64,000 bases of DNA from Candidatus Poribacteria bacterium (GTDB lineage Bacteria; Poribacteria; WGA-4E; WGA-3G), in NCBI GenBank assembly GCA_022821965.1, contig JAJECN010000010.1, positions 124,001 to 188,000 on the forward strand, written 5' to 3'. This document shows, in pieces, positions 1 to 7,512 of this stretch; the first letter of the stretch is position 1; each line of letters opens with the position of its first letter. The notes beneath the pieces were generated by a model. The model searched no databases, was not told the origin of the DNA, and was given only the letters and a program-made list of their open reading frames with translations. The position numbers and the translations under genes are program-made.

Positions 1-297
1 GTAATTCTGCTTGTCCGTATCCGCTGGTGGTTTGGAAGGCGAAGCACAGACTCATTGTCCAAAGTGCTTGATATAAGTCCCGTTAAGATAAGTGAAATAA
101 CCCGTTCATCTGAATATCTTGATGAACTTAGATATTTAATGCGAACCGTCCGCAACCGAGATGAGATCGCAGAATGGATCGAAACCTACCCTGATATGGA
201 AAACAAATTTTCTAAGCGAATGGGTATTGATGTGGAGACCGCACGACAATTGATCCTTGAACTCGTTGCTGAACTGGAAGGCGATGATGAACAGTAA
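1..297 (+). CDS. C-terminal part of a hypothetical protein (cut by the window edge)
   Basis: The reading frame is open from the first base of the window and stops at 295-297, so this is the last 98 residues of a protein whose start lies outside. The first residues (VILLVRIRWWFGRR) look like the end of a membrane segment followed by positive charges. The remaining ~80 residues are acidic and helical, ending EGDDEQ. A TTG at 55 could start an 80-residue protein, but I see no good Shine-Dalgarno sequence before it, so the partial reading is preferred. I recognise no family. A promoter and a new gene follow directly downstream. Confidence 0.5.
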   Translation, partial: VILLVRIRWWFGRRSTDSLSKVLDISPVKISEITRSSEYLDELRYLMRTVRNRDEIAEWIETYPDMENKFSKRMGIDVETARQLILELVAELEGDDEQ

Positions 298-305
298 TAT
301 TTAAC

Positions 306-334
306 TTGACAACCACGAGAAAATGTGATATATT
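306..334 (+). promoter_or_regulatory. Sigma-70 type promoter, TTGACA-17-TATATT
   Basis: TTGACA at 306-311, a 17-nt spacer and TATATT at 329-334 form a near-consensus housekeeping promoter. The expected start near 341 gives a leader of about 100 nt before the TPR gene at 441. The leader contains the hairpin listed at 361-402. Confidence 0.65.
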
Positions 335-360
335 AACAAGTAGGTTGCCAGCCGAAAAAA

Positions 361-402
361 GAAACGCCGGGGGACAAAAGTTATCAATCTTCCCGGTGTT
401 TC
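361..402 (+). promoter_or_regulatory. Leader hairpin upstream of the TPR gene
   Basis: GAAACGCCGGG (361-371) pairs with CCCGGTGTTTC (392-402), 11 base pairs with one G-U. It sits between the promoter at 306-334 and the ribosome site GAAGGAG before 441. There is no T-run after it, so it is more likely a 5'-UTR stability or regulatory hairpin than a terminator. Function is not known. Confidence 0.45.
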
Positions 403-440
403 TAACTATCTAAATTTTTACTCGAAGGAGAAGATTAATT

Positions 441-767
441 ATGAGCGAAAATAAAACTGCACTTATTACTCAACTTAGTGAAAGTTATATCCGTGTTGGA
501 GGAACTGATAGATACGCAATGAGCAACAATGAAGGTGTTGCTTCAGCAAAACAAAATAATTTTTCCTCTGCACTTAAAAGTTTTGATGAAGCAATACGCC
601 AAGACCCTGACTCAAAAGAGGCATACTACAATAGAGGGATTGCGAAAATCCAATCAGGATTTTTCGACATCGTCGGATCGTTCGACCTTTCCGAAGATTC
701 TTTGGTAAGTGATGATGGCTTTGATAAGCTCCGCTACCTTGCAAAGATTCTCAACACTTTCCTCTGA
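441..767 (+). CDS. Short TPR-repeat protein, probably truncated at its 3' end
   Basis: ATG at 441 is preceded by GAAGGAG with good spacing. Residues ~30-75 form one clear tetratricopeptide repeat (N-x-G-V-A-x-x-K-x-x-N-F-x-x-A-L-x-x-F-D-E-A-I, then D-P-D-S-K-E-A-Y-Y-N-R-G). After residue ~72 the TPR pattern stops abruptly. The last ~35 residues are the antisense reading of another small ORF on the minus strand (654-827) that has a perfect ribosome site. The simplest reading is a longer TPR protein broken by a rearrangement near 650-660, with the tail being accidental coding. TPRs mediate protein-protein contacts; nothing more specific can be said. Confidence 0.5.
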   Translation: MSENKTALITQLSESYIRVGGTDRYAMSNNEGVASAKQNNFSSALKSFDEAIRQDPDSKEAYYNRGIAKIQSGFFDIVGSFDLSEDSLVSDDGFDKLRYLAKILNTFL

Positions 768-827
768 CATGTATATTTTCCCGTTTTCACTGTAGCATCC
801 ATTTTCACTATAAATTCTATTAGACAT
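654..827 (-). CDS. Small 57-residue ORF with consensus ribosome site
   Basis: On the minus strand ATG (825-827) follows a perfect AGGAGG (837-842) at 9-nt spacing. The ORF runs 57 codons to TGA at 654-656. The product begins MSNRIYSENG and has a short repeated S-E-N-G motif (residues 7-10 and 13-16), then a helical part (SEESVENLCKVAELIKAII) ending in a charged tail. I recognise no family. It overlaps the 3' end of the TPR gene on the other strand, so one of the two is likely a remnant. The strong ribosome site argues that the start of this gene is genuine. The 3' part may have been lost at the same junction that cut the TPR gene. Confidence 0.4.
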   Translation of the reverse strand: MSNRIYSENGCYSENGKIYMSEESVENLCKVAELIKAIITYQRIFGKVERSDDVEKS

Positions 828-920
828 TGCAAAAAACCTCCTTTGTAATATCTAATATTAAAATGTGAGATTTAAAATTGCACGCACTACATAGTCTAAA
901 GAATCTATGCGCTTGACGTG

Positions 921-970
921 CAATTAAAACATGTTGGGAGATTGTAAAGAATCCCAACATGTTTTAATTG
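921..970. repeat. Perfect 19-bp inverted repeat, left-end hairpin
   Basis: CAATTAAAACATGTTGGGA (921-939) is exactly complementary to 952-970 with a 12-nt loop. It lies about 95 bp before tnpA. It could be the transposase-recognised hairpin or a hairpin that limits read-through into tnpA. Confidence 0.7.
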
Positions 971-1064
971 GTAATAAATATACTATACTAAAATATAGTT
1001 GTGACTTAATAAGTAATCGTGTATAATTAACACATATCGCAAAATTCAAAAGGGTAAATAAAAA

Positions 1065-1379
1065 ATGTTTGAAAGTATACGCTCCGAACCAAGATATAAA
1101 TCAGCTCATAATTACGTTTGGGCTTGCGATTATCACGTGATATTCTGCACCAAATATCGGAAACAACTTTTAACAAACGCTATACAAAATCGACTAAAAG
1201 AACTAATCCTTGAAAAACAAGAGGACTACAATTACACATTAACCGCACTTGAAACAATGCCGGAACACGTGCATTTACTGATTTCCATTGAACCGAAATA
1301 TTCTGTTACTCGTATTGTAGGAAAAATCAAGGGCTATACGTCTTACCAACTTTTTCGGTGTGAAAGCCCCCTCCTTTAG
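1065..1379 (+). pseudogene. tnpA: IS200-like Y1 transposase TnpA, C-terminally truncated
   Basis: ATG at 1065; 104 residues against the usual 130-150. The N-terminal fold is typical (YVWACDYHVIFCTKYRK) and the metal-binding HUH motif is intact as H68-V69-H70 in MPEHVHLLIS. The conserved segment VGKIKGYTSYQLF is followed by five unrelated residues and a stop. The helix that carries the catalytic tyrosine (Y-x-x-x-Q region in full-length relatives) is missing, so the protein should not cleave DNA. The truncation falls exactly where the right-end palindrome at 1356-1397 begins. Confidence 0.75.
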
Positions 1380-1397
1380 GTTGGGGATGAAACACCG
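1356..1397. repeat. Palindromic right-end block at the tnpA truncation
   Basis: CGGTGT (1356-1361) pairs with ACACCG (1392-1397) and an inner CCCC (1367-1370) with GGGG (1383-1386). The spacing and the motif GAAAGCCCC...GGGGATGAAAC resemble right-end/omega-RNA hairpins of IS605-group elements. The block at 2785-2807 is of the same general type (AAAGCCCC followed by a hairpin). Confidence 0.45.
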
Positions 1398-1469
1398 CCT
1401 TTGTGAATTAGACCAAAGCATTTTTTTCAAACAACACTTGACTTTTTTCGTGAGTTGTGGTTTACTATT

Positions 1470-1554
1470 AGTATCAAGTTGGCAGACATGATGAGCGTAA
1501 TCGCAAGGTTACGTGTCTGCCTACCCACTCATTAGGGGTTAAAGACTTGATACT
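1470..1554. repeat. Left-end cruciform of the tnpB element
   Basis: AGTATCAAGT (1470-1479) pairs with ACTTGATACT (1545-1554), a perfect 10-bp outer stem. Inside it GGCAGACA (1481-1488) pairs with TGTCTGCC (1514-1521). Nested subterminal hairpins like this are typical left ends of IS605-group elements. The 9 bases after the outer stem lead directly to the tnpB start. Confidence 0.6.
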
Positions 1555-1563
1555 TGATAGTCC

Positions 1564-2691
1564 ATGAAGACCTATAAATATAAGTTTGGCGATCAGTCGA
1601 ATACGATACGCCTTGGCAACTTGCTTGACGATATGTGGCAAGTGCATGACTACTTCCACAAGTGGCAACGTCAGCGATATAAAGATGGGCTGCCGTATGC
1701 GAACGACGCGGCAATGTGTGCGCATTTGACCGATTTGAAGCGGACGACCCACCCGCATTGGAACGCCTTGCCGAGCCAAGCGATTCAAGAAGAACTCAGA
1801 CGCATTGATGCAGCGTATGTGCGATTTTTCAAGAAACTTGGTGGTAGACCGAAAACCAAGAAACGACACAAGTTCAAGTCTATCACACTGAAACAAACAG
1901 GTTGGGACCTGAAAAACAATCGTATCACGCTGAACTTTCGTAAATGGGAAAGAGGTAAATGGCGATTTGACCGCGTGCCTTATACTTTCCATAAGCACCG
2001 TAAGTTTCATGGGACTATCAAACGTATCACGATCAAACGCGATACCTGTGGCGATTATTGGCTTTATCTGATAACCGATTTTGTAGATACCGAGTTCCTG
2101 CCGACAACGGGTCAGAGTGTTGGGGCAGATTTTGGTATGAAAGACGCATATTTGACACTTTCCACGGGTGAGAAAATACAACACCCACAACCCCTGAAAA
2201 CTAACTTGAAGAAACTTCGGTCTCTCAACAAAGCATTGAGTCGTAAGCAAAAAGGTTCTAACGGGTGGTGGCATTGTGTGCGACAACTCGCACGCCTTTA
2301 TCGGAAGATCAGCAATCAACGCAAAGACTTTCATTGGCAACTTGCTACCAAACTCTGCAAGGAATTTGATACCATTGTCATTGAAACTTTGAACCTTGAC
2401 GGCATGAAACGGCTTTGGGGACGTAAAGTCTCTGACCTCGCCTTCTACCAGTTTGTTGAGATATTGAAGTTCAAGTGTCAAAAACATAAGCGTCTTCTCA
2501 AACAAGTTGATCAATGGACGGCGACAACAAAACCTTGTTCCGATTGTGGTTTTCATAACCAAAACCTAACCCTCTCTGATAGACAGTGGACATGCCCCGA
2601 ATGTGGTTCATACCACGACCGAGACATCAACGCTGCGATAAACATTTTGCAGGCAGGGATACCTGTGAAAGTTTCCACACGATACGCCTGA
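1564..2691 (+). CDS. tnpB: TnpB, RNA-guided RuvC nuclease of an IS605-type element
   Basis: 375 residues, a normal TnpB length. The RuvC acidic residues are all present: D189 in VGADFGMKDAYLTL, E274 in IVIETLNLDG, and D354 in DRDINAAINIL. The zinc ribbon is complete (C325, C328, C344, C347). A basic N-terminal region with WED/REC-like character precedes them. TnpB proteins are omega-RNA-guided DNA endonucleases that help keep the element at the donor site and are the ancestors of Cas12. The start at 1564 lies 10 nt past the left-end stem and has no clear ribosome site, which is common for this gene. The ORF is undamaged, so the nuclease could be active. Confidence 0.9.
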   Translation: MKTYKYKFGDQSNTIRLGNLLDDMWQVHDYFHKWQRQRYKDGLPYANDAAMCAHLTDLKRTTHPHWNALPSQAIQEELRRIDAAYVRFFKKLGGRPKTKKRHKFKSITLKQTGWDLKNNRITLNFRKWERGKWRFDRVPYTFHKHRKFHGTIKRITIKRDTCGDYWLYLITDFVDTEFLPTTGQSVGADFGMKDAYLTLSTGEKIQHPQPLKTNLKKLRSLNKALSRKQKGSNGWWHCVRQLARLYRKISNQRKDFHWQLATKLCKEFDTIVIETLNLDGMKRLWGRKVSDLAFYQFVEILKFKCQKHKRLLKQVDQWTATTKPCSDCGFHNQNLTLSDRQWTCPECGSYHDRDINAAINILQAGIPVKVSTRYA

Positions 2692-2815
2692 TCCTCGCTT
2701 TCAGAGTTTCAGGGAATTGCCTGCTGGTGGAGCGAAAATAAGACGGTGGACTCTTTGAGAAAACCGCAGTCGCTACGAAGCCAAAGCCCCACGCTTTAGC
2801 GTGTGGGTGGTATCA
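2650..2815 (+). ncRNA. Probable omega RNA (reRNA) of TnpB
   Basis: In IS605-group elements the guide RNA is made from the 3' end of tnpB and the right end. Here the segment after the tnpB stop is non-coding and ends in CCC-CACGCT (2787-2795), TT, AGCGTG-(T)-GGG (2798-2807), a stable hairpin. The guide would be the sequence just outside the right end, beginning near 2811-2820. The 5' limit and exact end are inferred from the family, not seen. Confidence 0.45.
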
Positions 2816-2955
2816 CAGAATTATACTAATTTTCTATATTGGATTATCGAAATACGTAGATAATTCAGTGGACTGCAGGTATGAAAATCGATTTCTGATC
2901 GTGGAAGATGTTTCCTTACCTCGTCGATTGTCTGTCCACGTCAATTGATGAAAAT

Positions 2956-2984
2956 TTGACAGGGCAAAGTAGATGTGGTATCAT
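2956..2984 (+). promoter_or_regulatory. Near-consensus promoter TTGACA-17-TATCAT
   Basis: TTGACA at 2956-2961, exactly 17 nt, TATCAT at 2979-2984. Transcription would start near 2991. No protein-coding gene lies between here and the terminator at 3205-3248, so this promoter appears to drive an RNA gene or a very small ORF. Confidence 0.7.
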
Positions 2985-2990
2985 TAATAT

Positions 2991-3248
2991 TGAAGTTTAG
3001 TCCCTAACGCTGATAAATCCAAATATTTAGCGGTAATCAACCGTTGTTGAAAGATGATTCTTTTACGTTCACGCTTCAGTTTGCATAGCATGTTTAAACC
3101 GCGTCCTTGTGGTTGGTCCAAGTGCTTACAGGGAGTGTGTGCGCGAAGGGATATAACTGAAATATAGACTAAAAATCATCATTTTTCATTTTTAAGTCCT
3201 GTTTAAGCCTTATGCACACCGATCCCGGCAGCATAAGGTTTTTTTTTT
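2991..3248 (+). ncRNA. Candidate free-standing structured RNA, family unknown
   Basis: This unit has its own consensus promoter (2956-2984) and a strong intrinsic terminator (3205-3248), giving a transcript of about 255 nt. The 5' end TTTAGTC (2996-3002) is complementary to GACTAAA (3167-3173), a closing stem around ~178 nt; inside it CCCT and CGC near 3002-3010 can pair with AGGG and GCG near 3140-3150. A long closed rod is reminiscent of 6S-type RNAs, but I cannot assign a family. A 37-codon ORF (ATG at 3054 to TAG at 3167) lies inside, without a convincing ribosome site, so a small peptide is the alternative. Confidence 0.5.
3205..3248 (+). terminator. Strong intrinsic terminator
   Basis: CCTTATGC (3208-3215) pairs with GCATAAGG (3231-3238), extended by G-U and A-T pairs at the base, loop of 15 nt, followed by ten T residues (3239-3248). 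It ends the RNA unit starting near 2991 and insulates the ABC transporter gene at 3561. Confidence 0.85.
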
Positions 3249-3560
3249 GCACAGTTCACAGATTTCCAAAATTTACGACTGTATTACGAAACGCAACCCA
3301 ACGAGCCGTTTTGTTTTGTCGAAACAGACGCAATCGGCAATTTATTGTGTCTCAATAACTTATTTCGCAGAGCAATTCCAAAAAAATCCAGATTTTTTTA
3401 CAAAATGCACGTTTTCCATCCCAAAATTTTGTCTTTAATAATTAAAGACTTGATGGTGTAAACGAGTTGTATTTTTGAATTTCAGAAAATCGACATCTGA
3501 TGTATGGAGGCGCGACTCTATCTACCTGTGGAAGTTGAGAGAAATAGGGAGTATTAAAAA
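3249..3560. other. 312 bp without a recognisable gene
   Basis: AT-rich sequence between the terminator and the ABC transporter. The longest ORF (to 3438) begins inside the terminator T-run, lacks a ribosome site and resembles nothing I know. It presumably contains the transporter promoter, but I see no clear -35/-10 pair. A purine-rich stretch (GAAATAGGGAG) before 3561 is the ribosome site. Confidence 0.4.
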
Positions 3561-5333
3561 ATGTCAACAGAGAATCCGAAGGCTGTCGGAAAGCGATTTT
3601 TAAAAGGTGTTTTCCCATACTGGCCCCAGATTGTTAAGACCGTATTATGTATGACCGCAATGGTTGGTTTCTCGCTGCTGATACCTCTTTTTACAAAATT
3701 GGTAATAGACAGAGCCATTACACAACAAGACCAAAGATTGCTCTGGATCGTCTGTCTTGGAGGTGTTGGTTCTATCTGTGTGTATGTTCTACTTTCTCTA
3801 ATACGGGACCGATTCTACATCTATACAACAAGACGGATCCTACTTGATTTTCGGAATCGTTTTTTCCAGCACCTTTTACGTCTTCCGATGCCGAGTCTCA
3901 CCAAAAGACAAACAGGGGAGTATGGTTCCATGGTCATTAACGATGTAGACGCAATTCTGACGAGTGCAACGTATAATGTTCTTCATTTTTTTACAGATAC
4001 TTTGTCAGCAGTCGCCATAATCTCCATAATGTTTTACTTCAATTGGCGGTTGGCACTGATTGCCCTAATCGTTGTTCCCCTAAATGGGCTCACTTACGTC
4101 TACTTTCGACCCCATTTTCATAAAGCAACCCTAAAGAGACAAGAAGCCATGGCATCAACGCTTTCGTATGTACAACAGACCTTGTCAGCGATTCGACTGG
4201 TAAAGTCCTTTTCGGCAGAGAAGCATTATAACCGCTCCTTCTTTCGAGAATCCAAATTGTTGCTTTTTGCCCAAGCGAAGGTCTCAGTTCTGGAATCGAT
4301 TGCAGGTAACATCAGTCAGTTTGTGGTGAGAACTCAACCTATCGTGATTATCTGCTTTGGGGGTCTGGAAGTCTTAGAAAACCGATTGACGATCGGTGAG
4401 TTGGTTGCCTTCTCGGCATATCTTGAATACCTGTCTGCTCCCGTATATCGTATACTTCATTTCCACCTTGGACTCGCCGCGACCAAAGCGGTACTCCAGC
4501 GTCTTTTCCAAGTTCTTGATTTAAGGGATGAACACAGTGGAAACGAAGATATGGAGAAGAAAAAACTTGACGATGTCGTCGGGCAGATTCAGTTTCAGTC
4601 TGTGCGTTTTGCATATCAAGAGGTTGAAGTTCTTAAAGACATCAATTTGGATATCCGTCCAGGTAGCATTGTCGCGCTTGTTGGTCCTTCGGGTTCCGGC
4701 AAAACCACACTGACGAATCTAATTCCGCGCTTGTATGAACCGAATGCCGGTCGTCTTCTGCTTGATGGACATGATTTGCAAACTTTAGACTTGAAATTCC
4801 TAAGACAGCAGATCGGAATTGTCCCACAAGAACCGGTTCTATTTGATGTGAGTATCAAAGATAATATCCGATATGGGTGCCCCTCCGCAACAGACGAGGA
4901 GGTTTACACCGCAGCGCGAGCTGCGAATATACATGAGTTCATTGTGTCTCTGCCGGACGGGTACGAGACACAGATCGGTGAACGCGGTTTTAAGTTGTCC
5001 GGTGGTCAAAAACAGCGTGTCGCTATTGCCATGGCAATCCTGAAAAATCCAAAAATTTTAATCTTAGATGAAGCGACGAGTGCACTGGACTCACAATCCG
5101 AGGCACTTATCCAAGAGGCACTCCAAAATGTCATGAAGCAGCGGACGACCTTTGTCATTGCTCACCGCCTCTCTACAATTAGGAATGCAGACCAGATTGT
5201 CGTTATGGATCAGGGACAAATCGTTGAAGTTGGAAATCATTCTGACTTGTTAGCGTCCGGCAAACTCTATAGCCAATTATATCGTGAGCAATTCAAATCC
5301 GTCTTAGATTCAACAGAAACGGAAGTTGAGTAG
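3561..5333 (+). CDS. ABC exporter half-transporter, MsbA/lipid-multidrug type
   Basis: 590 residues with the standard fused layout. An N-terminal six-helix exporter membrane domain (about residues 20-310; hydrophobic segments near 25-50, 62-82, 142-182, 248-300) precedes an ATPase domain from ~345. Walker A is GPSGSGKT (375-382), Q-loop VPQEP, signature LSGGQ (479-483), Walker B ILILDE (499-504) and H-loop H535. It should act as a homodimer that pumps a hydrophobic substrate (lipid, drug or peptide) out of the cytoplasm. Nothing next to it fixes the substrate. It appears to be a single-gene unit; the DUF5916 gene begins 101 bp later with its own ribosome site. Confidence 0.93.
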   Translation: MSTENPKAVGKRFLKGVFPYWPQIVKTVLCMTAMVGFSLLIPLFTKLVIDRAITQQDQRLLWIVCLGGVGSICVYVLLSLIRDRFYIYTTRRILLDFRNRFFQHLLRLPMPSLTKRQTGEYGSMVINDVDAILTSATYNVLHFFTDTLSAVAIISIMFYFNWRLALIALIVVPLNGLTYVYFRPHFHKATLKRQEAMASTLSYVQQTLSAIRLVKSFSAEKHYNRSFFRESKLLLFAQAKVSVLESIAGNISQFVVRTQPIVIICFGGLEVLENRLTIGELVAFSAYLEYLSAPVYRILHFHLGLAATKAVLQRLFQVLDLRDEHSGNEDMEKKKLDDVVGQIQFQSVRFAYQEVEVLKDINLDIRPGSIVALVGPSGSGKTTLTNLIPRLYEPNAGRLLLDGHDLQTLDLKFLRQQIGIVPQEPVLFDVSIKDNIRYGCPSATDEEVYTAARAANIHEFIVSLPDGYETQIGERGFKLSGGQKQRVAIAMAILKNPKILILDEATSALDSQSEALIQEALQNVMKQRTTFVIAHRLSTIRNADQIVVMDQGQIVEVGNHSDLLASGKLYSQLYREQFKSVLDSTETEVE

Positions 5334-5434
5334 AAAACTCATGATACATCAACTATCTAAGAAACACTTATAGAAATTAAGAAAACAAATTGGTTGTATT
5401 CTGTGCAAAATATACCAAAAAGGAGCAGATCTTC

Positions 5435-7432
5435 ATGAGCGTTAATGTAGGTATAATTATTCGATCTTGGAAATTTTTACTGAGTTCTATAGCTTTTTTT
5501 CTTGTGGTGAATCTCGCTGCCGAGTCTCAGACGATAGAAGCTATTAAATTCCACACGTCTCCCACGATTGATGGTAAACTTGATGATGAGTGTTGGCAAC
5601 GCGTGCCAGCAGTTGAGGAATTCAAAATCGCTGAGTTGGAGACGACTGTTCCAGACAAAACTGAAGTATTTTTAGGGTATGATGGCGAAGCACTCTATAT
5701 CGGTTTTCGTTGTGCTCAAGAAGAATCATCCATAATTGCGAATCAGACGCGAAGGGATGGAAGTTTTCAGTACGAAGACCATGTTGCCGTATATCTTGAC
5801 ACACACCATGACCGTCGCCGTTCCTATTGTTTTGCAGTGAGTCCACTCGGTACACAGCGGGATGAGAAACAGGGAGACTTAGGGTGGGATGGCGAATGGT
5901 TTGCCGCTGCAATGATAGAAGCATCTGTGTGGAGCGTTGAGATGAAAATTCCGTTTGACATGCTTGATCTACCACAGTCTGAAAAACAGACATGGGGACT
6001 TAACCTCGTGCGTCGCCATCAAAATCTTGATCGAACCAGCATTTGGGCGGACACCGGAGTCAATGTCTCTGATGCAAATCAATTCGGGACGCTGACAAAT
6101 CTTGAATTCAATCCGAAGGATACTGGCAGAAAGATTCAACTCGGCGGATATGCCTCTGTCAAAGCTGAAGATGCTTCCACATCTGAAGCCTTCTCTGAAC
6201 GATTAACAGGGGCAATAGGTGGCGATGTCGCTTATAAACTCACAACCAGCACCTCTTTCATCGGCACGCTAAATCCTGACTTCAGTCACATTGAATCAGA
6301 AGTTCAAGGGATCGTTTTATCGGATCTGGAGCAACGGTTAACCGACCGACGTCCTTTCTTTCAGGAAGATGGACGAATTTTTAGAGCACCCATCGCGCTT
6401 TTTTATAGCCGTCGCATTAGTGAAATAGCGTATGGCGCGAAATTAATCGGTAAAACTGGGAGGGCGACGTATGGCTTGATGGAGGTCAAAGAGAAAACGG
6501 ACGACAGCCATAATGTTTTGCTCCGAGGGCTTTGGGATGCCGGTAACTCGTCCTCGCTTGGGCTCTTCTTTGCGTCGAAAGAGATGCCAGAGACACATAA
6601 CAGATCTATCGCTGTTGATGGGTCCATTCGCTTACCTAAGGCACTGAACTTCGTTACAAACTATGCACGAAATTGGGAGTCGGAACACGACAGCACCCGC
6701 GCATTCCTTGCGGAAATATATCGCAGGGGGAATCCTATTGTTAGTCTTGCCTATCGCGACTTTACTGCAGGCTTTAACCCTGTCAATGGATACGTTCGAC
6801 TCACAGACATCCGGCAACCCAGTTTCTGGGGCGTGTACCAGTGGCCCGTTGAGAAAGGGGTTTTGCGAACTATCAAATTTGAATCTGTCCAATCTGGGAC
6901 ATGGAACCAAGACGGGGAAAAAACACGTGGCCATCATTTTCAACTGATCGGTTTCGATTTGGGAGAAAAGATAGAGACAGGGTTTTTCTACAGAAACTGG
7001 TCTTACGATGTCCACTCAAATTGGGTGATTGCAGCGCAAACAACATATAACCGCCAAAAACCTGACCGCATTTTTGTCGTCTATCAACACGGTGAGTTTG
7101 AGGGTGCCACGGCAACCTTCGTCACGACCGCGATGAACCTAATCCCATTTCGCTTTTTATCTCTTGGAATTGAAGGTGAAAATCTCTGGCAGACATTTCC
7201 AGACGGGCACAAGACTCGAAATTTTTCTCTCCGCGCAAGTATGAATCTTGAAATAGGAACGGAAAGGTGGGTAACGGTTCGGCTGCGTTCAGCACGTGAA
7301 CATAAGCCAAATTTCAACGCTGTCTTTAAATATACTTTTATCGAAAATCTTGTGTTATACATTGTCTATGGAGATCAACACGCCGAAGCGACAATCAACC
7401 AACTGTTTACAAAAATTGCCTTTAATTGGTAG
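5435..7432 (+). CDS. Secreted DUF5916 protein with N-terminal CBM9-like domain
   Basis: ATG 5435 with AGGAG at 5421-5425 is the start; the frame is open upstream but without a ribosome site. The 665-residue product begins with a signal peptide (SWKFLLSSIAFFLVVNLAA), then a CBM9-like carbohydrate-binding fold in the first ~200 residues (IDGKLDDECWQRVPAVEEF, later VFLGYDGEALYIGFRC). The rest fits the DUF5916 pattern: a beta-rich C-terminal region ending in alternating hydrophobic strands and a terminal W (IAFNW), as in outer-membrane barrels. This suggests a surface protein that binds glycans. The biochemical function of DUF5916 is unknown. The stop overlaps the extended frame of the next gene, but the true start of that gene lies 80 bp further on. 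Confidence 0.8.
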   Translation: MSVNVGIIIRSWKFLLSSIAFFLVVNLAAESQTIEAIKFHTSPTIDGKLDDECWQRVPAVEEFKIAELETTVPDKTEVFLGYDGEALYIGFRCAQEESSIIANQTRRDGSFQYEDHVAVYLDTHHDRRRSYCFAVSPLGTQRDEKQGDLGWDGEWFAAAMIEASVWSVEMKIPFDMLDLPQSEKQTWGLNLVRRHQNLDRTSIWADTGVNVSDANQFGTLTNLEFNPKDTGRKIQLGGYASVKAEDASTSEAFSERLTGAIGGDVAYKLTTSTSFIGTLNPDFSHIESEVQGIVLSDLEQRLTDRRPFFQEDGRIFRAPIALFYSRRISEIAYGAKLIGKTGRATYGLMEVKEKTDDSHNVLLRGLWDAGNSSSLGLFFASKEMPETHNRSIAVDGSIRLPKALNFVTNYARNWESEHDSTRAFLAEIYRRGNPIVSLAYRDFTAGFNPVNGYVRLTDIRQPSFWGVYQWPVEKGVLRTIKFESVQSGTWNQDGEKTRGHHFQLIGFDLGEKIETGFFYRNWSYDVHSNWVIAAQTTYNRQKPDRIFVVYQHGEFEGATATFVTTAMNLIPFRFLSLGIEGENLWQTFPDGHKTRNFSLRASMNLEIGTERWVTVRLRSAREHKPNFNAVFKYTFIENLVLYIVYGDQHAEATINQLFTKIAFNW

Positions 7433-7512
7433 TTCACTTTATAAACCTTAAAATAAACCTTAAACCTATTGTCGAGTGCGGACACTCAAAGCTACATTTA
7501 GGAGGGTTTCCA

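Larger units (their letters stand above)
876..1400 (+). mobile_element. Remnant of an IS200/IS605-type element (tnpA side)
   Basis: Two inverted repeats precede tnpA: AATTGCACG (876-884) with CGTGCAATT (917-925), with an inner CATAG/CTATG pair, and a perfect 19-bp pair (921-939 with 952-970, loop of 12). Sub-terminal hairpins of this kind are what Y1 HUH transposases of this family recognise at the left end. The truncated tnpA (1065-1379) runs straight into a short palindromic block (1356-1397) that resembles a right end. The element therefore looks like an internal-deletion derivative that kept both ends but lost the C-terminal part of tnpA. Confidence 0.55.
1440..2815 (+). mobile_element. 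IS605-group element with tnpB only
   Basis: The left end is a branched palindrome (1470-1554), the single gene is tnpB (1564-2691) and the right end carries a hairpin at 2787-2807. No tnpA is in this unit, so it depends on a transposase in trans, or forms one composite with the broken tnpA next to it. Exact outer boundaries cannot be fixed without a second copy: IS605 elements make no target duplications and have no terminal inverted repeats. Confidence 0.65.

Noticed and set aside
1474-2562. Long 362-codon open frame on the minus strand opposite tnpB
   Set aside because: It lies wholly within tnpB, has no ribosome site, and its translation shows no family pattern, whereas the plus-strand frame has all RuvC and zinc residues. 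It is a shadow frame.
2991-3200. tmRNA or RNase P RNA
   Set aside because: Neither the tmRNA tRNA-like ends with a T-arm nor RNase P conserved core motifs (such as the G-A-G-G-A-A-A-G-T-C-C type) can be found.
3247-3438. 63-codon ORF after the terminator
   Set aside because: It starts inside the T-run, has no ribosome site and no recognisable sequence.
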